A stretch of DNA of 64,000 bases from UBA11612 sp963662375 (GTDB lineage: Bacteria; Pseudomonadota; Alphaproteobacteria; Rhodospirillales; Rhodospirillaceae): assembly GCA_963662375.2 (NCBI GenBank), contig CAXXRP010000005.1:62001-126000 (forward strand), given 5' to 3'. Position 1 is the stretch's first letter. Each line of letters starts with the position of its first letter. Position numbers and translations under genes: made by a program. The notes below the pieces were generated by a model. The model searched no databases. It saw only the letters and a list, made by a program, of their open reading frames with translations, and was not told the DNA's origin. This document shows positions 17,252-25,543 of this stretch, in pieces.

Positions 17252-17928
17252 TAGATCGCATTGCCTATAGTAGGGCGAGCTAGTTGACGCCGCCGTTTCC
17301 ACACTTTGAGAAACTTGAGAAGTCTGCGCAAGGCCTCGCGCTTGCCGAGACCTGACGGAATGACGGCATCGGCGCGAGTACGTTTTTTCGCATCGCTCAG
17401 CTGCCGGGCTAGAATCCCGTGCAGCCGCTCTTTGGTCATGCCCGGACGCGCAAGCGCCCGCTGTCTTTGTAAAAACGCGGGTGCAGATACAACAGCTGCA
17501 GCATCGCAAAGACGCTCGCCTTTGCTTTCAAAAAGCAAAGGAATGTCGAGCGCGACGACGCCCTTTCGTTGCAATGCGGCCTGGCGTAGAAATCGTTCGC
17601 GGGCTAGGCGCGTGCGCGGGTGGACAATCCGCTCCAGGTCTTCAAGAGCCCGCGAGTCGGCAAATACTATGCTTCCGAGTTTCTGTCGATCAACGCCGTT
17701 GGGGCCAGTGAGCCCCGGAAAGCGAATTTCAACTTCCGCCGTTGCGGCGCTACCGAGTTTCATAAGACCGTGCACAACGGCATCGGCGTCGAAAACCGGT
17801 ACACCGAGAGTTATTAATAATTTTGCCGCCGTAGACTTGCCCATCGCAATCGATCCCGTCAGCCCAAGGATTAAAAACGGGCGGCGCAAAGGGCGGCGAA
17901 TAAGTTTCAGCGTACGCGGCCGCTGCAT
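17251..17928 (-). CDS. coaE: Dephospho-CoA kinase
   Basis: CoaE phosphorylates dephospho-CoA in the last step of coenzyme A synthesis. After a basic 18-residue N-terminal extension, the P-loop GLTGSIAMGKST (about residues 22-33) is followed by FDADAVVHGLM and the LDIPLLFE motif (about 125). The C-terminus is rich in arginine and lysine. It lies 3 bp after aroE and overlaps dnaQ by one base. Confidence 0.93.
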   Translation of the reverse strand: MQRPRTLKLIRRPLRRPFLILGLTGSIAMGKSTAAKLLITLGVPVFDADAVVHGLMKLGSAATAEVEIRFPGLTGPNGVDRQKLGSIVFADSRALEDLERIVHPRTRLARERFLRQAALQRKGVVALDIPLLFESKGERLCDAAAVVSAPAFLQRQRALARPGMTKERLHGILARQLSDAKKRTRADAVIPSGLGKREALRRLLKFLKVWKRRRQLARPTIGNAI

Positions 17929-17931
17929 GCT

Positions 17932-18774
17932 TTAAGCCGCCGACAGAACATGAGTACGTAGAGCGTGAGTGATCTTAGGCTTTCGGCCGAACCACCCCTC
18001 AAATCCCGCTTGAGCTTGATAGAGCAGCATACCCAGTCCATCGACGGTGCGCAGACCACGTGCGCGCGCGGCGGTCAGTAGCGGGGTTTCAATCGGCGTG
18101 TACACAAGATCGATGACAACGCCATCGTTAACAAACGGTGTTATGTCCATCTGCAGCGGCCATTGCCCGGTCATTCCCAATGTTGTTGTGTTTATTAGAA
18201 GCACAGCTCCGCTCAGCTGATCGGTGCGCTCATCCCACGGCGTAACTTCAATATCCCCGCCCAAGTTTTTTGCCAGTGCTTCTGCACGCGATACGGTTCG
18301 GTTTACAAGACGTATCTCAGGAACGCCAGCGTCTTGCAAAGCGACGCATACGGCCCGGGCGGCTCCGCCCGCTCCCAAGACAACCGCAGGTCCCGACGCC
18401 AGGTCAAAATCTGGCACGCTCATCTGTAAGTTTACAATGAAACCGTAAGCGTCCGTGTTCGTCGCTCGCAGGCCCCCTTCGTCTGAGACAAAGACTGTGT
18501 TTATGGCGCCAATACGGCGAGCGTCCGCCGAAACTTCGTCCACCAAGTCAAATGCCGTTTCCTTGTGGGGCACGGTAAGATTGACACCGGCAAAACCTTC
18601 CTCCGGCAGCGATTTCAGCGCGGCGGCCAGGTGCCTGGGCTCGACGGGAAGGCGAACGTAGCTGCCGTTGATTTCGTATTGATCTAGCCAAAACCCGTGA
18701 ACGGCAGGGGATTTGGAGTGAGTCATCGGCCAGCCCATGACGCCCGCGCGCCGCACGTGGTCGGCTCGGTTCAC
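17932..18774 (-). CDS. aroE: Shikimate dehydrogenase
   Basis: AroE reduces 3-dehydroshikimate with NADPH in aromatic amino acid synthesis. The 280-aa protein shows the substrate motifs HSKSPAVHGFWL (about residue 19) and NLTVPHK with catalytic Lys (about 64-70), the dinucleotide-binding GAGGAARAV (about 135), and NTTTLGM. It overlaps maf by 4 bp. Confidence 0.95.
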   Translation of the reverse strand: MNRADHVRRAGVMGWPMTHSKSPAVHGFWLDQYEINGSYVRLPVEPRHLAAALKSLPEEGFAGVNLTVPHKETAFDLVDEVSADARRIGAINTVFVSDEGGLRATNTDAYGFIVNLQMSVPDFDLASGPAVVLGAGGAARAVCVALQDAGVPEIRLVNRTVSRAEALAKNLGGDIEVTPWDERTDQLSGAVLLINTTTLGMTGQWPLQMDITPFVNDGVVIDLVYTPIETPLLTAARARGLRTVDGLGMLLYQAQAGFEGWFGRKPKITHALRTHVLSAA

Positions 18775-19412
18775 GTGCCCACCACGTTATACTCGCGAAA
18801 AAAAGAAAGCAGTTCCAGCACTGGCAATCCAAGGATCGTAAAAAAATCGCCCTTTACGTGGCTGAAAAGCTGCGCTCCACGGCCTTCAAATTGATACGCC
18901 CCAACCGAAGACAGCGCTTCAGATCCAACATGGGCGAGATAATCATCCAAAAAGTTATCCGTGAACGTACGCATCGAAAGACTGGGTGCTGCGTTATGGT
19001 GCCAAATACGCGCACCGTTTAACGCGACGACCACGCTAGTTGCAAGTGTGTGGGTCTGACCGCGCAAGAATTGTAAATGAATTTTTGCGCCAGCCATGTC
19101 GATCGGCTTGTCGAACCACTTGCCGTTGCACTCCAACAGTTGATCCGCGCCGACTACTAATGCGTTAGCGCAGCCTTGAGATACCTTTATAGCTTTGAGT
19201 TCCGCCAGAATTGTGGCGCACTGTGCCGCAGAGGTATTTTCAGCCTGCAATGATACTTTTACGCTGTCCTCGTCTACATTTGCCGGCACCGAATCAAATT
19301 TAACCCCGGCGGACCGAAGTAAATTGGCGCGGCCCACACTCGCGGACGCTAAAATCACGGGCCAGCTCTTTCTGTGCTCAAACTTTTTGTTTGCGATGCT
19401 GGGGATAGTCAT
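18771..19412 (-). CDS. maf: Maf-family nucleotide pyrophosphatase
   Basis: Maf proteins hydrolyse dTTP, UTP or modified nucleotides and slow septation when overproduced. The 213-aa product has the N-terminal ILASASVGRANLLRSAGV and the catalytic VVGADQLL segment, which is the D-containing general motif. The otherwise typical Lys after ADQ and the EE in the N-terminal part vary. It overlaps PPSR and aroE by 4 bp on each side. Confidence 0.9.
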   Translation of the reverse strand: MTIPSIANKKFEHRKSWPVILASASVGRANLLRSAGVKFDSVPANVDEDSVKVSLQAENTSAAQCATILAELKAIKVSQGCANALVVGADQLLECNGKWFDKPIDMAGAKIHLQFLRGQTHTLATSVVVALNGARIWHHNAAPSLSMRTFTDNFLDDYLAHVGSEALSSVGAYQFEGRGAQLFSHVKGDFFTILGLPVLELLSFFREYNVVGT

Positions 19413-20236
19413 GAAGTTGACGTATGGCGTTGATTATACAGCTGGGTGATTATAGCCGCTGTTTCCTCGATGGACTTCCGTGTCACGTCGATAACAGACC
19501 AGCCATACTTTACAAACAATCGACGTGACGCGGCCACTTCTTCGCGCACTTTGTCTAGATCGGCGTACCCTTGCGACTGATCATCATTCATGATCCGAAG
19601 CCGGCTCTGCCTGATATCACTAAGGCTTTTAGGCTCTCGGGTAAGTCCCACAAATAGTGGTTTTTGAGCGGAAGCGATGTCATCGGAGACAGAAACACCG
19701 CGTACGACGGCAATATTCCCGGCGTATAGTCCACGATTGGCAAGATACAGACAGGTCGGTGTCTTAGAAGTTCTTGATACACCAACGAGAATAATATCTC
19801 CATCTGTCATGGTTTGCATGGATTGACCGTCATCATGTTGAACAGCAAAATGCATAGCATCAATACGATGAAAGTACCCGTCATCGAGCGTGTGTTGTTT
19901 TCCGATTTCGGAATGTGCCGCCTGTTCAAAAAAGTTTGAAAAACCCTGCATCACCGTATCTAACGCAGCAACACATGGAATATGCAGCTGGCGACACGGT
20001 CTTTCAAGCTGTCCGCGAATTTCATGATTTAGAAGAGTAAAAACAACCAGACCCGGTGAGCGCTTTATTCCCTCTATGACTCGCTTCATTTGTCCAGACG
20101 TTCTTACAAGCCACCAGAAATGCTCTTTAACTTCCACGTTTTCGTATTGAACTAGGCAAGCGCGCGCAATATTTATCACCGTCTCTCCTGAAGAGTCAGA
20201 TATAAGATGTAAGTTAAAAGAATTGCTGCCGGTCAT
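19409..20236 (-). CDS. ppsR: Pyruvate, phosphate dikinase regulatory protein (PPSR/DUF299)
   Basis: This bifunctional kinase-phosphorylase controls PPDK or PEP synthase by ADP-dependent threonine phosphorylation. The 275-aa protein has the N-terminal HLISDSSGETV, the P-loop GVSRTSKTPTCLYLANRG (about residues 150-167) and the C-terminal YADLDKVREEV and SVIDVTRKSIEETAA segments. In many alphaproteobacteria it is the first gene left of the chromosomal origin, as here. Confidence 0.95.
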   Translation of the reverse strand: MTGSNSFNLHLISDSSGETVINIARACLVQYENVEVKEHFWWLVRTSGQMKRVIEGIKRSPGLVVFTLLNHEIRGQLERPCRQLHIPCVAALDTVMQGFSNFFEQAAHSEIGKQHTLDDGYFHRIDAMHFAVQHDDGQSMQTMTDGDIILVGVSRTSKTPTCLYLANRGLYAGNIAVVRGVSVSDDIASAQKPLFVGLTREPKSLSDIRQSRLRIMNDDQSQGYADLDKVREEVAASRRLFVKYGWSVIDVTRKSIEETAAIITQLYNQRHTSTS

Positions 20237-20271
20237 CGCAATATCTAGTCCTGTGGACTACTTTTTTGTTA

Positions 20272-20280
20272 TGTGGGTAA
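20272..20280 (-). promoter_or_regulatory. DnaA-box-like site
   Basis: The minus strand reads TTACCCACA, one mismatch from TTATCCACA, within the candidate origin. Confidence 0.5.
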
Positions 20281-20483
20281 CGTCTGAATTGCTGCTACCT
20301 GAAATAAACAGCCCGCCCTCACATGCTTTTTATACAGAAAAAACACACCTGTGGAACATGATCCGAGTATAACGAGAATCAAGTTAGCTGTAGAAAACAA
20401 GCAGGAGTTATCCATTTTACTCACGTTACTGCAAATCAGCCAAGAACTGGATATTTTGCCCTTTTCAAGAAAGCACCACACGG

Positions 20484-20492
20484 TTTTCCACA
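20484..20492 (+). promoter_or_regulatory. DnaA-box-like site
   Basis: TTTTCCACA fits the relaxed consensus TTWTNCACA without mismatch and lies in the middle of the candidate origin. Confidence 0.55.
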
Positions 20493-20843
20493 AAATAAAC
20501 CGACTAGCAGAACCAGCTATTAGAACGGGATAAGTTTGGCCGATCTATTAATCCTTATCATTCACAGGGCCAACGAAAGACTACTACTATTAAGTCTTTA
20601 ATATTTTTAGATGACAAACTCATGTAAGGTGTAAATACTTTTATAAGAAGTTACTGATTGACTTAGCAAGTAAGCTCAGCTAACGCTGCTACTATCAAAG
20701 CGGGAACACTCGTTTCCTGGTTCCGGAAAGATTACAAAGTAAGCCGGACTATATCGCCGCCATTTGTTTACCTACTGGATCGCTGAGCAGGGACCACTAA
20801 TGTATTCCCTCTTTCTATGAACGATAATTTTTAAGAAACACAT

Positions 20844-22106
20844 ATGCATCTTCAGGAATTGAAGCGTAAGTCACCAGCAGAACTTTTGGTTTTTGCTGAA
20901 GACTGCGGCATTGAAAACACCTCAAATTTACGTAGACAGGAGTTGATGTTCGCTATTCTCAAGGTTCTGGCTGAAAAAGATACATCTATTGATGGAGATG
21001 GTGTCCTACAAATTCTCCAAGATGGTTTTGGGTTTCTTCGATCACCGGAATCAAATTATCTCGCAGGACCTGATGATATTTATGTGTCGCCCAGCCAGGT
21101 TCGACGGTTTGCGTTGCGCACGGGGGATACGGTAGAAGGTCAAATTCGTGCGCCTAGGGAGGGTGAACGCTATTTTGCGCTGCGTAAACTCAACAGCATA
21201 AATTTTGAAGACCCGGAGAAAGTTAAACATCGGATTAATTTCGACAATCTGACACCACTTTATCCTGATGAGAAACTCACGATGGAGACGGAGACAAAGG
21301 ACACGAAATCAAAGGATAACAGTCAAAGAGTAATTGAACTGGTTTCGCCATTAGGTAAAGGACAACGAGCGCTGATTGTTTCGCCTCCACGGACGGGTAA
21401 GACGGTTATGCTTCAAAATATAGCTGCAGCGGTCGCAGAAAACCATCCAGATATTTACTTGATTGTGCTTTTGATTGATGAGCGACCGGAAGAAGTGACT
21501 GACATGGACCGCACAGTCAAAGGTGAAGTGGTGAGCTCGACCTTTGACGAGCCAGCGTCTCGTCATGTTCAGGTCGCTGAGATGGTTATTGAGAAAGCAA
21601 AGCGGCTAGTTGAGCATAAACGCAACGTAGTTATTCTTCTAGATTCCGTAACGCGGCTGGCCAGAGCCTATAACACAGTTGTACCGTCGTCCGGGAAGGT
21701 TCTAACTGGCGGCGTTGATGCGAACGCATTGCAACGGCCGAAACGATTTTTTGGCGCTGCGCGCAATATCGAAGAAGGCGGTTCGCTGACTATCATTGCA
21801 ACGGCATTGATTGATACCGGAAGCCGTATGGACGAGGTGATCTTTGAAGAATTCAAAGGGACCGGTAATTCTGAGATCATCCTTGATCGGAAGCTTGCCG
21901 ATAAGCGCATATTCCCATCTATCGACATCACAAAATCGGGAACGCGCAAAGAGGAGCTTCTAGTCAATCAAGCAACGCTTTCGAAGATGTGGGTGCTCCG
22001 TCGTATCTTGGATCCCATGGGCATACAGGATGGCATGGAGTTCTTGCTTGATAAGCTGCGTGATTCCAAGAACAACAACGATTTCTTTGACCTCATGAAC
22101 AAGTAA
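20844..22106 (+). CDS. rho: Transcription termination factor Rho
   Basis: Rho is the hexameric RNA helicase that ends transcription. The 420-aa protein has the N-terminal LKRKSPAELLVFAED domain, the RNA-binding cold-shock-like domain with GFGFLRSPESNYLAGPDDIYVSPSQ (pieces GFLRSPE, DDIYVS), Walker A SPPRTGKTVMLQ (about residue 180), Walker B VVILLDSVTRLARA and the R-loop/Q-loop region. Upstream is the candidate origin; there is no clear Shine-Dalgarno before ATG 20844. A strong terminator follows. Confidence 0.97.
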   Translation: MHLQELKRKSPAELLVFAEDCGIENTSNLRRQELMFAILKVLAEKDTSIDGDGVLQILQDGFGFLRSPESNYLAGPDDIYVSPSQVRRFALRTGDTVEGQIRAPREGERYFALRKLNSINFEDPEKVKHRINFDNLTPLYPDEKLTMETETKDTKSKDNSQRVIELVSPLGKGQRALIVSPPRTGKTVMLQNIAAAVAENHPDIYLIVLLIDERPEEVTDMDRTVKGEVVSSTFDEPASRHVQVAEMVIEKAKRLVEHKRNVVILLDSVTRLARAYNTVVPSSGKVLTGGVDANALQRPKRFFGAARNIEEGGSLTIIATALIDTGSRMDEVIFEEFKGTGNSEIILDRKLADKRIFPSIDITKSGTRKEELLVNQATLSKMWVLRRILDPMGIQDGMEFLLDKLRDSKNNNDFFDLMNK

Positions 22107-22135
22107 GTCGTGCAGGATAGATCGTGACGAAAATT

Positions 22136-22165
22136 AAATGGGCCGGCATCAGGTGGCCCATTTTT
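22136..22165 (+). terminator. Intrinsic terminator of rho
   Basis: AAATGGGCC (22136-22144) pairs perfectly with GGCCCATTT (22155-22163) around a 10-base loop, followed by TTTT. Because the stem is flanked by A and T runs it can also act on the opposing qor remnant, whose stop codon starts at 22164. Confidence 0.88.
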
Positions 22166-22738
22166 ATATCACAAGAATCGTCGATCCAGTTGTTCGCCGC
22201 GCTTCCAGATCGGCATGGGCATGGGCTGCTTGTTTAAGCGGGTATGAATTGCTCACGTCAATCTTAACCACGCCCGCGATGACAGCTTTAAACAGCTCTG
22301 CTGTTGCGCGGATATAATCTGTACGTTGCGCGACATAGTCTGCCAAGCGGGGCCGCGTCAGAAACAATGATCCTTTTGCTGCAAGGAGGTTCGGCTCTAT
22401 TGCCGGAGCGACTCCAGACGCATTTCCAAAGGCGACCACAAGGCCGCGCGGCGCCAGACACTCGAGTGATTTCATAAATGTGTCCCTACCTACGCCGTCG
22501 TAAACCACAGGCACGCCTTCCCCGCCAGTAATCTCACGGACTTTTGCGACCCAATCTTCGCTTTTGTAAAGAATGGTATGTGCGCAGCCTGCCGATTGGG
22601 CAATCTTTGCTTTGTCTTCGGAGCCAACAGTGCCGATCACTGTCGCGCCGATATGCCGCGCCGACTGGCAAAAAATAAGACCGACACCTCCTGCCGCGGC
22701 ATGAAGCAATACTGTGTCACCAGCGTTCAGTCGGCGTA
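22164..22738 (-). pseudogene. 3' part of a broken quinone oxidoreductase (qor) gene
   Basis: This piece encodes the C-terminal half of a zinc-independent medium-chain NADPH:quinone oxidoreductase, from RRLNAGDTVLLHAAAGGVG (nucleotide-binding motif) to the natural stop. The IS21 element cuts it at 22738. The middle is at 25323-25471 and the 5' part at 28704-28985. Joined, the three pieces restore one recognisable protein apart from a nonsense codon in the middle piece and a phase difference at the IS21 junction, so the gene is dead. Confidence 0.9.
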
Positions 22739-22766
22739 TGTCAACGGCGGAGCAAAATTAGTCCAC
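22739..22766 (+). repeat. Left terminal inverted repeat of the IS21 element
   Basis: 28 bp beginning TG and ending GTCCAC match the right end with a few mismatches. A second partial copy follows immediately. Confidence 0.8.
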
Positions 22767-22941
22767 CCGGGCGGAGCAAAACTAGTCCACTTAACGTTAT
22801 GCGGTACGCGGTGTTGGGGGGTTGTCCCGGTAGTCCATAGGAGGGACCCGCGCTGCTTCGTGTAGCAGCGCTTGCGTTACGCGGAGCGAAGCAGCGTGGG
22901 AGGTTCCTGTGGGCCCACCGGGTCAACCATTGCACCGGCGG

Positions 22942-23712
22942 TTAAGCAGGTATTTTTGGGGATTTCCGCCGTTTTTGGCTTTGGTTGAGACGATAGCTCT
23001 CGCCGTTCATTTCCAGGATATGGACATGGTGGGTGAGGCGGTCCAGCAAAGCCCCGGTCAGGCGTTCCGAGCCGAATATCTCCGTCCACTCATCGAACGG
23101 CAAGTTGGAGGTCACCAGGATCGAGCCCCGCTCGTAGCGCTGGCTGAAGACTTCGAACAGCAGCTCGGCGCCGGTCTTCGAGAGCGGCACGAAGCCGAGT
23201 TCGTCGATGATCAGAAGGTGATACTTTGCCAGTTGCTTCTGCAGGCGCAACAGGCGTTTTTCATCCCTGGCCTCCATCAGTTCATGAACCAGGGCAGCGG
23301 CCGTGAGGAAGCCGACGGAGAGCCCCTTTTGGCAGGCCGCCAGACCGAGACCGAGGGCGATATGGGTCTTGCCGGTTCCGCTGTTGCCGAGCGCGATGAT
23401 ATTCTCACGACGCTCGACGTATTCGCATCGCGCCAACTCCAGAACCAGCATCTTGTTGAGCGATGCGATGGCCTTGAAGTCGAAGCTGTCGAGGCTTTTG
23501 ACGGCGGGGAACCTGGCCTGTCTGATCCGCCGCTCGACCATGCGGCGCTCACGGTCGATCAGTTCCAACTCGGTCAGACGGACAAGATACCGCACATGGT
23601 CGGCGCCCTCGGTGGCGCATTGGCGGGCCAGCTTGTCGTATTCGCGCAGGAACGTCGGCAGTTTCAGGGTCTTGAGGTGATGGGCCAGCAACACTTGCGG
23701 CGTATCGGTCAT
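22942..23712 (-). CDS. istB: IS21-family helper ATPase IstB
   Basis: IstB is the AAA+ helper that selects the target for IS21 transposition. The start is set at ATG 23712, overlapping the istA stop (ATGA), giving 256 aa. Walker A is GNSGTGKTHIALGLG (about residue 100) and Walker B LLIIDELGFVPLS. The gene looks intact. Confidence 0.93.
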   Translation of the reverse strand: MTDTPQVLLAHHLKTLKLPTFLREYDKLARQCATEGADHVRYLVRLTELELIDRERRMVERRIRQARFPAVKSLDSFDFKAIASLNKMLVLELARCEYVERRENIIALGNSGTGKTHIALGLGLAACQKGLSVGFLTAAALVHELMEARDEKRLLRLQKQLAKYHLLIIDELGFVPLSKTGAELLFEVFSQRYERGSILVTSNLPFDEWTEIFGSERLTGALLDRLTHHVHILEMNGESYRLNQSQKRRKSPKIPA

Positions 23713-25223
23713 GACGCGCCTCCACCCAACAAGCTCATATAACTGGCGGCGGCCGTGGTCGCCACGTTGGCCCGAGGCAGGTAGGGATAGATATCCAGGT
23801 CGAGTTTGGGCGGGCGTCGCTCGATACGGCACAGCACAAGGTGTTTGACGGCGTCGTAGCCGATCGCACCCAGGCGCAGGGCGTCCTTCACCGCGCCGTG
23901 AAGCACCTCGAGATCGAAGGTCTCCACAAGCCGAAGGACCTGGACGTATTCCCGCTTGCCGGCCTTGCCCATGCGCGCCTCCAGGAGACGGCGCAGGGTT
24001 GGGAAGGCATCAGGCAGTTCCCATCCGGCTAGCGGCGCGGCCTGATCCAGGGCACCGATCTTGTGCTCCAGCAAAGGCAGGTAGTGGATCGGATCGAAGA
24101 CCATATCTTCCCGGTCGTAGGAACGGGGGTGTCGGGCAATGATCCCGGCGCCGCAACCGATAACCACCTCGTGGACATAGCCACGGATCCAGACTTCCTG
24201 ATGGCCGTAGGCGACGGGCACGGAATAGTCATTCGTCCGGTAGCGCACCAGGGACAGCGAGTTGACCCGCGTGCCCTGCTTGTCGCACGCGTCGAACGGT
24301 GCCGGCAGTGGCCTCTTCAACGCTTCGCGGTCACGCACAAACCGTTCGCCGATGCTCTCGCGGTGGCCGCGCAGGACGTTGCCTTGCCGGTTGCGGCATT
24401 GCTCTTCCAGGTGGCCATTGAAGGCGTCCCAGCTCGCGAACCGGGGAAGCGGCGTCATGAAGTTCCGCCGGGCATAGCCGACCACCCCCTCCACATTGCC
24501 TTTGTCGTTACCCTTGCCGGGACGGCCGTAGCGGTCCTCGAAGAGGTAATGGGACTGCAGCCCGCTGAACGCCCGCGTTCGTTGCCGCGTGCCATCTGAC
24601 AAGATGCGCGACACCAGACACTTGTCGTTGTCGTAAAGAATCGATTGGGGAACGCCGCCGAAAAAAACAAAGGCTCTGTTGTGCCCGTCCAGCCAGGCCT
24701 CCGTCGTCGCCGCCGGGTAGGCCGCAACGAAGCAGGCATCGCTGTGGGGAAGTGTCATGACGAAAAAATGCGCCCGATACTTGACGCCGGCGATGATCGC
24801 ATCCGCCTCGCCAAAGTCCGCTTGAGCATGGCCCGGAGGATGTGACAACGGCACAAACATCTCACGCCGACGAAGGCGCCGTTCCCGAACGTAATCCTTC
24901 ACGATGGTCTCTTTGCCCGTGAAGCCATGTTCGTCGCGAAGGCGCTCGAAGATACGCTTCGCCGTGTGGTGCTGCTTACGGTGAACCGTTCGGTCCTCCT
25001 CCAGAATACGGTCGATGATATCCGTGAAGGGGGCCAGTTTCGGGCGTTTCGGTGGCTGGCGTCGCCGATATCCCGGCGGTTCCGAATGCCGCAGCATCTT
25101 CCTCACCGTCTCGCGCGCAATGCCAAACCGACTTGCCGCCTCTCGCTGGCTCAGACCATCAACATGGCAGGCCAGCCGAACGCGCAGATATAGGTCCACG
25201 GTGTACATCCTCCCGCCTTCCAT
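23709..25223 (-). CDS. istA: IS21-family transposase IstA
   Basis: The 504-aa transposase has an N-terminal helix-turn-helix (LSQREAASRFGIARETVRKML, shown in part), then an RNase H-like DDE core with HAQADFGEADAII (first Asp), ILYDNDKCLV (second Asp) and GNDKGNVEGVVGYARR (Glu), and a C-terminal domain. A Met five codons in (25208) is an alternative start. Translation is coupled to istB. Confidence 0.93.
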   Translation of the reverse strand: MEGGRMYTVDLYLRVRLACHVDGLSQREAASRFGIARETVRKMLRHSEPPGYRRRQPPKRPKLAPFTDIIDRILEEDRTVHRKQHHTAKRIFERLRDEHGFTGKETIVKDYVRERRLRRREMFVPLSHPPGHAQADFGEADAIIAGVKYRAHFFVMTLPHSDACFVAAYPAATTEAWLDGHNRAFVFFGGVPQSILYDNDKCLVSRILSDGTRQRTRAFSGLQSHYLFEDRYGRPGKGNDKGNVEGVVGYARRNFMTPLPRFASWDAFNGHLEEQCRNRQGNVLRGHRESIGERFVRDREALKRPLPAPFDACDKQGTRVNSLSLVRYRTNDYSVPVAYGHQEVWIRGYVHEVVIGCGAGIIARHPRSYDREDMVFDPIHYLPLLEHKIGALDQAAPLAGWELPDAFPTLRRLLEARMGKAGKREYVQVLRLVETFDLEVLHGAVKDALRLGAIGYDAVKHLVLCRIERRPPKLDLDIYPYLPRANVATTAAASYMSLLGGGAS

Positions 25224-25294
25224 CTCAAAAAAGATCGAAGGCTACAGGTGGCAGAGTTTTACTCCGCCCGCGGCTGGGAAATCCCGCCGCTTCC

Positions 25295-25322
25295 GTGGAC
25301 TAATTTGTCACCGCCGTTCTCA
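25295..25322 (-). repeat. Right terminal inverted repeat of the IS21 element
   Basis: Read on the minus strand from 25322 it begins TGAGAACGGCGG and ends ATTAGTCCAC, matching the left end. Confidence 0.8.
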
Positions 25323-25471
25323 TGCGGTGATTAAAAGCCATGCTGTCATGCCTCATAACATCATGCCGGCCACTTGTTCGTCTCGCAGCGCAGGAGGGAC
25401 GAGAACGACGCTCTCAGCAGGAATAATGCGCGCTTCCGCATAACCTCCAAGTGGGCCGTTGCCATAGCAAA
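25323..25471 (-). pseudogene. Middle part of the broken qor gene
   Basis: This 149-bp piece, stranded between the IS21 and IS1595 elements, encodes the segment YGNGPLGGYAEARIIPAES and on to EQVAGMML, then a TGA stop (25353-25355 on the plus strand) where Arg or Lys is expected, then GMTAWLLITA. Its 5' end continues exactly from the 5' fragment through the ATAGCAAA duplication. Confidence 0.88.
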
Positions 25472-25494
25472 GGGGATTACAAAGAAGGGTTGAC
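25472..25494 (+). repeat. Left inverted repeat of the first IS1595 element
   Basis: GGGGATTACAAAGAAGGGTT followed by GAC; it matches the right end in 21 of 23 positions. The ATAGCAAA duplication precedes it. Confidence 0.92.
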
Positions 25495-25518
25495 ATTCTC
25501 ACGCCGCCTCCCTATATT
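25490..25518 (+). promoter_or_regulatory. Transposase promoter overlapping the left inverted repeat
   Basis: TTGACA (25490-25495) and TATATT (25513-25518) have the ideal 17-bp spacing. The minus 35 box lies on the inner edge of the inverted repeat, so transposase binding could repress its own gene. Confidence 0.7.
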
Positions 25519-25543
25519 CCAAGGGTAGGAAGGGAGAGCGGAA

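Larger units (their letters stand above)
20237..20843. other. Candidate chromosomal replication origin (oriC)
   Basis: This 607-bp AT-rich, gene-free region separates divergent PPSR and rho, the junction that corresponds to the Caulobacter-type origin (there PPSR and hemE flank it). DnaA-box-like 9-mers are present: TTTTCCACA at 20484-20492 (matches TTWTNCACA), TTACCCACA on the minus strand at 20272-20280 (one mismatch), TTATACAGA at 20330-20338, TAGTCCACA on the minus strand at 20252-20260 and TTATCCATT at 20408-20416. A strongly AT-rich stretch at about 20584-20660 could be the unwinding element. Gene polarity flips here: the left block is mostly minus, the right mostly plus. hemE is absent from its expected place. 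Confidence 0.65.
22739..25322. mobile_element. IS21-family element (istA-istB), 2584 bp
   Basis: Two overlapping minus-strand genes, istA and istB, are flanked by related ends. The left end begins TGTCAACGGCGGAGCAAAAT and the right end, read inward, TGAGAACGGCGGTGACAAAT; both continue ATTAGTCCAC. Each end has a second internal copy of the repeat (CGGGCGGAGCAAAACTAGTC at about 22769, and a related copy at about 25250 on the other strand), as is usual in IS21. I see no convincing target duplication at the boundaries, so exact ends may be off by a few bases or the duplication has mutated. It is inserted in qor. Confidence 0.88.

Noticed and set aside
17252..17509. 86-residue N-terminal extension of dnaQ
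   Set aside because: It lies antisense-free but inside coaE in another frame; the ExoI motif starts only at ATG 17251.
20584..20604. CtrA-type TTAA-N7-TTAA site in the candidate origin
   Set aside because: The two TTAA near 20590-20601 are only 4 bases apart, not 7.
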